Part shown: positions 59,363-64,000 of the stretch, piece after piece | Layout of the letters: the number at the start of each line of letters is the position of its first letter | Position numbering within the stretch: position 1 is the first letter of the stretch | Assembly (NCBI RefSeq): GCF_024399415.1 | Contig: NZ_CP029257.1 | Location: 1,938,023 to 2,002,022, forward strand | DNA from: Streptococcus oralis | Lineage (GTDB): Bacteria; Bacillota; Bacilli; Lactobacillales; Streptococcaceae | Reading direction: 5' to 3' | Length of the DNA: 64,000 bases | Made by a program: the position numbers and the translations under genes | Notes under the pieces: generated by a model | The model's database searches: none | Told to the model about the DNA's origin: nothing | The model's input: only the letters and a program-made list of their open reading frames with translations

Positions 59363-60678
59363 TCGAATTCCCTCTTAAATCTAATAATTTGTCTAAATGT
59401 GTTGTCTTCCATCTCTGTTTCTAAAATAATGTTGTCATACTTATCTAAAATCTCCTTGACATTATTAAGTCCTAGACCTCTATTTCTTCCCTTGGTAGAG
59501 AAACCTAAGGCAAATAAATCCTCTGAAGGCGTCATAGTGATTTTGCATGAATTCTGGATAACTATAACTGTTTCAAAATCCATTTTAATGACTGCAACTT
59601 CCATTTGTTTCAAGTAACTATCTGCAGCACCTTCAACAGCATTATTTAATAAAATGCTCATGATACGAACAAGATCAAGTAAATCCATTGACAATCTAGT
59701 AATGACATCTTTTACTTCCAATGTAAACTCTACATCATTATTTCGAGCATAGACAATCGATTGAGCAATTAAACTTCGTAAAGCTGAATCTTCTATGTTA
59801 TTTAAATCAAAGTAAGTATATTTGTCTGATCTCAATTTCTGATTTGCTTTTACTAGGACTTCATTGTAAACTCTGTTAATTTCTTGTAAATCTCCACTGT
59901 CAATCGCCATTTGCATGCTGACAAGCATCCCTGCATAGTCATGACGAAAACCTCGAATTTCATTATACAACTCCACAATTTCATCAGTATAAGTCTGTAA
60001 ATGCTTTTGTTCAAATTTCTTTTGTTTTAGAGCAATCTCTTTTTCAATTTGAACCTTGTGAGAATTCATTGCAAAGAAAATCAATAACAAGCAAATAAAA
60101 ACAATGGTTGATAAAATACTTCCGAAGCTATTTAAATGATGAGTTGTACTTACTATATCTGAAATAAACAGTAAGATATGCAAACCAAAGAAAGCAACTA
60201 TTACTTTTTTTAAAAAAGGGTACAGATAATCTTTATCAAAATAGGTAAGTTCTAAGTGGAAATAAGTAATAATTTTTTTAATAATAAAATATGTTAGTAA
60301 TAGTACTCCTAAATAAAACATCACTTCATGTTCTATCACAAAAGCATCACCTGTTATAGAGGATAGGGTTACTGATAAAAAAGTATGTGTACTATGATAT
60401 AATAAAGACAATAGTAAACTGATAAACATTCCTTTATGCTTATCATACTTCTTTATAGCTAATATAGAAGTATATAGAATAAAAGGAAATATAAATTTTT
60501 CAATCCCTAACCCAGCTAATGAAATAAAGTCAAAGAAAAATTCAGCTACAGACTGATATACAAATATACAAGCTATAAATAAATATCTTTCTTTTTTAGT
60601 TACTTTACAAATTAATTCATAGCTTATTGTTAAAATAAAAATATGAAGAATAACTATTCCAAATCCTAATAAACTCAT
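59359..60678 (-). CDS. comD: Competence histidine kinase ComD
   Basis: The 439-residue HPK10-type receptor kinase has six or seven N-terminal membrane helices (to about 205) that bind the competence peptide, a coiled coil, the phospho-acceptor His246 (RGFRHDYAG) and the ATP-binding motifs N (LLNNAVEGA) and G (GLGLNNVKEIL). It starts 20 bp after comC. Its sensor part should match the peptide encoded next door. Confidence 0.96.
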   Translation of the reverse strand: MSLLGFGIVILHIFILTISYELICKVTKKERYLFIACIFVYQSVAEFFFDFISLAGLGIEKFIFPFILYTSILAIKKYDKHKGMFISLLLSLLYHSTHTFLSVTLSSITGDAFVIEHEVMFYLGVLLLTYFIIKKIITYFHLELTYFDKDYLYPFLKKVIVAFFGLHILLFISDIVSTTHHLNSFGSILSTIVFICLLLIFFAMNSHKVQIEKEIALKQKKFEQKHLQTYTDEIVELYNEIRGFRHDYAGMLVSMQMAIDSGDLQEINRVYNEVLVKANQKLRSDKYTYFDLNNIEDSALRSLIAQSIVYARNNDVEFTLEVKDVITRLSMDLLDLVRIMSILLNNAVEGAADSYLKQMEVAVIKMDFETVIVIQNSCKITMTPSEDLFALGFSTKGRNRGLGLNNVKEILDKYDNIILETEMEDNTFRQIIRFKREFE

Positions 60679-60698
60679 CCTATCACCCTATAATATTA

Positions 60699-60824
60699 TT
60701 ACTTTGTCCTATTTGAAAAAAGATGTTTAAAAAAGTAAGGTAGTCTTTTATCTCCACCTCGAATCTCCTGCAATTCTGCCTCTGTTACCTCTTTAAATTG
60801 TTCCAACTTTACTGTATTTTTCAT
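60699..60824 (-). CDS. comC: Competence-stimulating peptide precursor ComC
   Basis: A 41-residue precursor: 24-residue double-glycine leader (MKNTVKLEQFKEVTEAELQE then IRGG) and a 17-residue mature peptide DKRLPYFFKHLFSNRTK. The leader is cut and exported by ComAB. The peptide is cationic and hydrophobic in the middle, as usual for CSP, and I recall it as an S. oralis pherotype. RBS AGGAGA lies 8 nt before the ATG. The gene is below the size limit of ordinary ORF finders. Confidence 0.97.
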   Translation of the reverse strand: MKNTVKLEQFKEVTEAELQEIRGGDKRLPYFFKHLFSNRTK

Positions 60825-60852
60825 AATGAAATCTCCTGTATTATTTTTTCTT

Positions 60853-60866
60853 GTAAGTTAACTTAC
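60853..60866 (-). other. Palindrome at the predicted 5' end of comCDE mRNA
   Basis: GTAAGTTAACTTAC, a perfect 14-bp palindrome that starts where transcription should begin (7 nt after the -10); it can fold as a five-bp stem with a TTAA loop. Confidence 0.55.
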
Positions 60867-60872
60867 ACATCT

Positions 60873-60878
60873 ATTATA
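60873..60878 (-). promoter_or_regulatory. -10 of comCDE
   Basis: TATAAT on the minus strand, about 32 bp downstream of the ComE repeat; no good -35, as expected of an activator-dependent promoter. Confidence 0.8.
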
Positions 60879-60909
60879 CAAAATGAAGACCATGTAAGAA
60901 AAAATTCTT

Positions 60910-60939
60910 CCCAACTGTACATTTTTGCACCTGAAACGC
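60910..60939 (-). promoter_or_regulatory. ComE binding site (direct repeat)
   Basis: GCGTTTCAG, 12 bp, ACAGTTGGG on the minus strand, the ComE pattern aCAnTTcaG-N12-aCAgTTgaG with small changes. Confidence 0.88.
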
Positions 60940-60945
60940 ACTTTT

Positions 60946-60976
60946 TTAAGAAAAAAGCTGGGATTTATCCCAGCTT
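60946..60976 (-). terminator. Terminator of tRNA-Arg
   Basis: AAGCTGGGAT / ATCCCAGCTT stem followed by T residues on the minus strand; it isolates comCDE from the tRNA transcript. Confidence 0.88.
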
Positions 60977-60988
60977 CGCATCTAAAAT

Positions 60989-61062
60989 TGATCCCAGCAG
61001 GATTCGAACCTGCGACCGTTCGCTTAGAAGGCGAATGCTCTATCCAGCTGAGCTATGAGACC
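60989..61062 (-). tRNA. tRNA-Arg (TCT)
   Basis: Seventy-four nt; anticodon stem TTCGC/GCGAA around CTTCTAA (anticodon TCT), T-loop GTTCGAATC. It borders the comCDE cassette on its upstream side. Confidence 0.95.
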
Positions 61063-61105
61063 TAACATGACCATTCTATCAAAAAACAAGAGCTAAGTCA
61101 ATCTT

Positions 61106-61585
61106 CTATTTGTGATAAGGAGAACCCTGCTGAATTGTAAAAGCACGGTAAATTTGTTCAACTAAAACCAATCTCATTAACTGATGTGGTAATGTCAGAC
61201 GTCCAAAACTGACAGAAAGATTGGCCCTATTTTTTACAACAGGAGCTAGACCCAAACTTCCTCCAATGATAAAAGTAAGCGTTGAATATCCTTTGATAGA
61301 AGCTTGCTCTAGTTGCTTACTAAATTCCTCTGAGGAGAGTGTTTTTCCTTCAATGGCTAGTACAACAACAAAGTCTCTTTCTCCAACCTTAGAAAGAATT
61401 CTTTCACCTTCTGTTTCCAAGATTTTTTGATTTTCTAATTCACTAGCTTTGTCAGGTGTCTTCTCATCAATGAGCTCAATCATTTCTAATTTGGCGAAAC
61501 GTGAAATTCGTTTGGTATATTCAGCAATACCATCTTTAAGGTATTTTTCTTTTAATTTTCCCACTGTTACAATTTTTATTTTCAT
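61106..61585 (-). CDS. rlmH: 23S rRNA pseudouridine-1915 N3-methyltransferase
   Basis: The 159-residue SPOUT methyltransferase modifies helix 69 of 23S rRNA. It has the SAM-binding knot ([11 protein letters not shown]) and the conserved C-terminus [19 protein letters not shown]. An extended -10-like TGA-TAGAAT lies 6 nt before the ATG, so the leader is very short. Confidence 0.95.
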   Translation of the reverse strand: MKIKIVTVGKLKEKYLKDGIAEYTKRISRFAKLEMIELIDEKTPDKASELENQKILETEGERILSKVGERDFVVVLAIEGKTLSSEEFSKQLEQASIKGYSTLTFIIGGSLGLAPVVKNRANLSVSFGRLTLPHQLMRLVLVEQIYRAFTIQQGSPYHK

Positions 61586-61599
61586 TCTTCTATTCTATC

Positions 61600-61697
61600 A
61601 TATCCACACTTCATTTCACATCTTATACACATAAAAATCATCCTAAATTTCTAGTAAATTCACAGAATAAAGCGAGTTATCCACAACTTGTGTAAAA
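61600..61697. other. DnaA-box cluster between rlmH and htrA
   Basis: Boxes on the plus strand: ATATCCACA (61600-61608), TTATACACA (61623-61631) and a perfect TTATCCACA (61677-61685). On the minus strand: TTTTACACA (61689-61697). This may be an outlying part of oriC. Confidence 0.7.
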
Positions 61698-61706
61698 CTT
61701 TAAGCT

Positions 61707-61723
61707 TTTAAGTTTGGATTAAG
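61707..61723 (+). promoter_or_regulatory. CiaR binding site of htrA
   Basis: TTTAAG-TTTGG-ATTAAG matches the CiaR repeat NTTAAG-N5-WTTAAG. It overlaps the -35 position of the promoter whose TATAAT is at 61734-61739. Confidence 0.88.
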
Positions 61724-61733
61724 TTAATAGGTT

Positions 61734-61739
61734 TATAAT
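61734..61739 (+). promoter_or_regulatory. -10 of htrA
   Basis: TATAAT, 11 bp after the CiaR site; CGGAGG precedes the ATG at 61771. Confidence 0.8.
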
Positions 61740-61770
61740 CTGAGTAAATAAATAACAAACGGAGGCGTTT

Positions 61771-62967
61771 ATGAAACACTTACAAAAATTTTACAAAAAA
61801 GGAGTTAAAGTTCTTGCAATCATTCTAATAGGATTTTTAAGTGGTGCCTTAGGAAGTTTCGTAACATTACAACTTTATCAAAAACAAGGAAATCAAGCTA
61901 CGAATAATAATTCTGGCACTGTCACTCAAACATCATATAAGAATGAAAATTCAACCACTCAAGCAGTAAATAAAGTTAAGGATGCTGTTGTCTCAATCAT
62001 TACTTATTCTTCTTCTAGCAGTAGACAAAGTAGTGTATTTAATGGTGATGAAACTAATTCTGATTCAGACAATCAACAAATCGCAAGTGAGGGATCAGGT
62101 GTTATCTATAAAAAAGATGATAAAGATGCCTATCTTGTAACTAATACTCACGTTATCAATGGAGCTTCAAAAGTTGATATTCGCTTGGCAGATGGTACCA
62201 AGGTTCCTGGTGAAATTGTCGGATCTGATACTTTCTCTGATATTGCTGTCGTTAAAATTTCTTCAGAAAAAGTTACAACAGTAGCAGAATTTGGGGATTC
62301 AAGCCAACTTAGTGTTGGAGAAACAGCGATTGCTATTGGTAGTCCTCTAGGTTCAGAATATGCTAATACAGTTACACAGGGAATCATCTCAAGTCTTAAT
62401 CGAAATGTTTCTCTAAAATCTGAAGATGGTCAAGCTATTTCAACAAAAGCCATTCAAACAGATACGGCTATTAACCCTGGTAACTCTGGTGGTCCACTTG
62501 TAAACATTCAAGGACAAGTAATTGGTATTACATCAAGTAAAATTGCAAGTAATGGTGGAACATCTGTAGAAGGTCTTGGTTTTGCAATTCCTTCAAACGA
62601 TGCACAAAATATCATTAAACAGCTTGAAAGTAATGGTAAAGTGACTCGTCCAGCTCTTGGAATTCAAATGGTCAATCTGTCAAATGTTGGAGCTAGTGAT
62701 CTTAGAAAACTTAACATTCCAAGTAGCCTCACTTCAGGTGTAGTTGTTCGATCTGTTCAAAACAATATGCCAGCAAATGGACATCTTCAAAAATACGATG
62801 TCATTACCAAAGTTGACGACAAAGAGATTGCTTCATCAACAGACCTACAACACGCTCTTTACAATCATGCTATCGGAGATACTATCAAAGTAACCTACTA
62901 CCGTAATGGTAAGGAGGAAACAACCTCAATTAAACTAGATAAGAATTCTGGTGATTTAGAGTCTTAA
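61771..62967 (+). CDS. htrA: Surface serine protease HtrA (DegP)
   Basis: The 398-residue protein is anchored by an N-terminal helix (residues 13-34). Its trypsin-like domain carries the triad His127 (NTHVIN), Asp157 (SDIAV) and Ser239 (GNSGGP), and a PDZ domain occupies about 285-390. It degrades misfolded exported proteins and, in pneumococcus, competence peptide, which links it to the nearby comCDE. CiaRH controls it through the site upstream. Confidence 0.96.
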   Translation: MKHLQKFYKKGVKVLAIILIGFLSGALGSFVTLQLYQKQGNQATNNNSGTVTQTSYKNENSTTQAVNKVKDAVVSIITYSSSSSRQSSVFNGDETNSDSDNQQIASEGSGVIYKKDDKDAYLVTNTHVINGASKVDIRLADGTKVPGEIVGSDTFSDIAVVKISSEKVTTVAEFGDSSQLSVGETAIAIGSPLGSEYANTVTQGIISSLNRNVSLKSEDGQAISTKAIQTDTAINPGNSGGPLVNIQGQVIGITSSKIASNGGTSVEGLGFAIPSNDAQNIIKQLESNGKVTRPALGIQMVNLSNVGASDLRKLNIPSSLTSGVVVRSVQNNMPANGHLQKYDVITKVDDKEIASSTDLQHALYNHAIGDTIKVTYYRNGKEETTSIKLDKNSGDLES

Positions 62968-63024
62968 TTGACATCAGTGTAAAGAAAACTTTACAGAAAG
63001 TAAAAGATATGTTAGTGTAGAATC

Positions 63025-63783
63025 ATGGAAAAATTTGAAATGATTTCTATCTCTGAAATACAAAAGAATCCTTACCAACCTCGGAAAGAATTTGATGTAG
63101 AAAAATTAAAAGAATTAGCTCAGTCAATCAAAGAAAATGGGCTCATCCAACCAATCATCGTTCGTCAATCTCCTGTAATTGGTTATGAAATCCTTGCAGG
63201 AGAGAGACGATATCGGGCTTCTCTCTTGGCTGGTCTAACCTCTATTCCAGCCGTTGTAAAGCACCTCTCAGATCAGGAAATGATGATTCAGTCAATCATT
63301 GAGAATTTGCAGAGAGAAAATTTAAATCCTGTTGAAGAAGCACGCGCCTACGAATCTTTAGTAGAAAAAGGATTTACTCACACTGATATAGCGGATAAAA
63401 TGGGGAAATCTCGTCCTTATATCACTAATTTTATTCGTTTGCTTTCCCTACCAGAATATATCTTAGCTGAAGTAGAAAATGGAAAAATTTCTCAAGCGCA
63501 TGCACGTTCACTAGTTGGTTTAGACAAAGAGCAGCAAGACTATTTCTTCCAACTAATCAAAAATGAAGATATTTCTGTGAGAAAGTTAGAAGCACTTCTT
63601 ACAGAGAAAAAACACAAGAAGCAGAAAAAAAGTGATTCTTTCATCAAAGATGAAGAAGATAAATTAAAAAAAATACTCGGTTTAAGTGTAGAAATTAAAC
63701 TTTCAAAAAAAGATACTGGAAAGATTATTATCTCCTTTTCAAGTCAAGAAGAATACGATAGAATTATTAACAGCCTGAAATAA
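63025..63783 (+). CDS. parB: Chromosome partition protein ParB (Spo0J)
   Basis: The 252-residue protein has the ParB CTPase/N-terminal domain (QKNPYQPRKEF, the C-box LAGERRYRAS and ENLQRENLNP), a helix-turn-helix (FTHTDIADKMGKSRPYITNF) and a C-terminal dimerisation domain. It binds parS, spreads and loads SMC at the origin. No parA is next to it, as in pneumococcus. The Shine-Dalgarno is not obvious; it follows htrA by 57 bp with a GTAAAG-AAAA-CTTTAC hairpin between. Confidence 0.95.
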   Translation: MEKFEMISISEIQKNPYQPRKEFDVEKLKELAQSIKENGLIQPIIVRQSPVIGYEILAGERRYRASLLAGLTSIPAVVKHLSDQEMMIQSIIENLQRENLNPVEEARAYESLVEKGFTHTDIADKMGKSRPYITNFIRLLSLPEYILAEVENGKISQAHARSLVGLDKEQQDYFFQLIKNEDISVRKLEALLTEKKHKKQKKSDSFIKDEEDKLKKILGLSVEIKLSKKDTGKIIISFSSQEEYDRIINSLK

Positions 63784-63790
63784 GGCTGTT
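63769..63790 (+). terminator. Terminator overlapping the end of parB
   Basis: AACAGCC / GGCTGTT stem containing the parB stop codon, followed by CTTTTATTTT. Confidence 0.82.
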
Positions 63791-63809
63791 CTTTTATTTT
63801 CTCAACCCA

Positions 63810-63953
63810 CAAATTTATCCACTAATTTTTTTTATCAAAAAGCCTACTAAATCAAGGATTTTTCTATTTATCCCCAACCTGTGGATAAATACTGCTAACA
63901 TTGTGGATTCTTTTCCCCAATCTGTGGAAAAATCCTACTATCTATGGTAAAAT
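63810..63953. other. oriC DnaA-box region and dnaA promoter
   Basis: DnaA boxes: plus TTATCCACT (63815-63823) and TTATCCCCA (63868-63876); minus a perfect TTATCCACA (63880-63888), GAATCCACA (63902-63910) and TTTTCCACA (63923-63931). The boxes at 63868 and 63880 face each other 3 bp apart. AT-rich DNA lies between 63824 and 63867. An extended -10 TGG-TAAAAT is at 63945-63953 and the last DnaA box sits about where its -35 would be, so DnaA could autoregulate. Confidence 0.88.
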
Positions 63954-63984
63954 AAGTCTAGCACTAAACTACTAAAATCATAGT

Positions 63985-64000
63985 AAAGGAGGAAAAATAG
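63985..64000 (+). promoter_or_regulatory. Ribosome binding site of dnaA at the window edge
   Basis: AAAGGAGG followed by AAAAATAG at the last bases; the start codon of the gene, presumably dnaA, is just outside the window. Confidence 0.7.

Noticed and set aside
61586..61770. Csr-type CiaR-controlled small RNA in the htrA upstream region.
   Set aside because: The CiaR site is correctly placed for htrA itself and no terminator hairpin follows before the htrA start.

Overview
This window is chromosomal DNA from a mitis-group Streptococcus, most likely Streptococcus oralis or a close relative. The evidence is the low-GC streptococcal gene set, choline-binding repeats on a competence hydrolase, a comCDE cassette between tRNA genes beside rlmH-htrA-parB, and an oriC region at the right edge. 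The comC gene encodes a mature peptide, DKRLPYFFKHLFSNRTK, that I recall as an S. oralis pherotype (not checked here). Most genes are on the minus strand, pointing away from oriC, as expected for the leading strand of the left replichore. No gene-free stretch exceeds about 300 bases.

Layout from left to right. At 1-3.2 kb: an edge-truncated Mga-family regulator, hslO and a dus gene. At 3.2-7.1 kb: a lipoprotein, a small membrane protein and a nadR-pnuC-Nudix/winged-helix operon for NAD precursor salvage. At 7.2-10.1 kb: ctsR-clpC with a CtsR operator. At 10.3-14.1 kb: an LPNTG-anchored adhesin with eight isopeptide-type repeats. At 14.3-17.2 kb: a TPP-riboswitch-controlled thiamine or pyrimidine uptake operon. 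At 17.3-24.7 kb: polA, a second LPNTG protein with about 100-residue helical repeats, and a CbpD-like murein hydrolase behind a competence-type promoter. At 24.7-30.8 kb: veg, dnaB, rplI, gdpP, a thiolase and hpf.

At 30.8-32.8 kb: comFA-comFC behind an exact cin-box, divergent from yigZ. At 33-37 kb: a PH-domain protein, cysK, tsf and rpsB. At 37.2-46.2 kb: a long envelope cluster, read as ymfF-ymfH-rodZ-pgsA-ecfA1-ecfA2-ecfT-mreC-mreD-pcsB. At 46.4-47.9 kb: yaaA-recF. At 47.9-58.4 kb: guaB, trpS, an ABC-F protein, a YfhO-like membrane protein, and a YhgE/Pip protein divergent from its TetR-type regulator. At 58.4-64 kb: tRNA-Asn, tRNA-Glu, comE, comD, comC, tRNA-Arg, rlmH, htrA, parB and the DnaA-box region with the dnaA ribosome binding site as the last recognisable element.

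Links between genes: competence appears in three places (comCDE with a ComE direct repeat, comFA-FC with a TACGAATA box, cbpD with a near-match box). Chromosome segregation appears as parB plus two parS-like palindromes inside ecfA1 and the yfhO-like gene. I found no prophage, insertion sequence, CRISPR array or wholly unknown multigene system. The less ordinary signals are the repeat adhesins, several start codons placed 6-7 nt after a -10 box with no Shine-Dalgarno, small hairpins at the predicted 5' ends of two competence transcripts, and regulatory palindromes without an assigned regulator.
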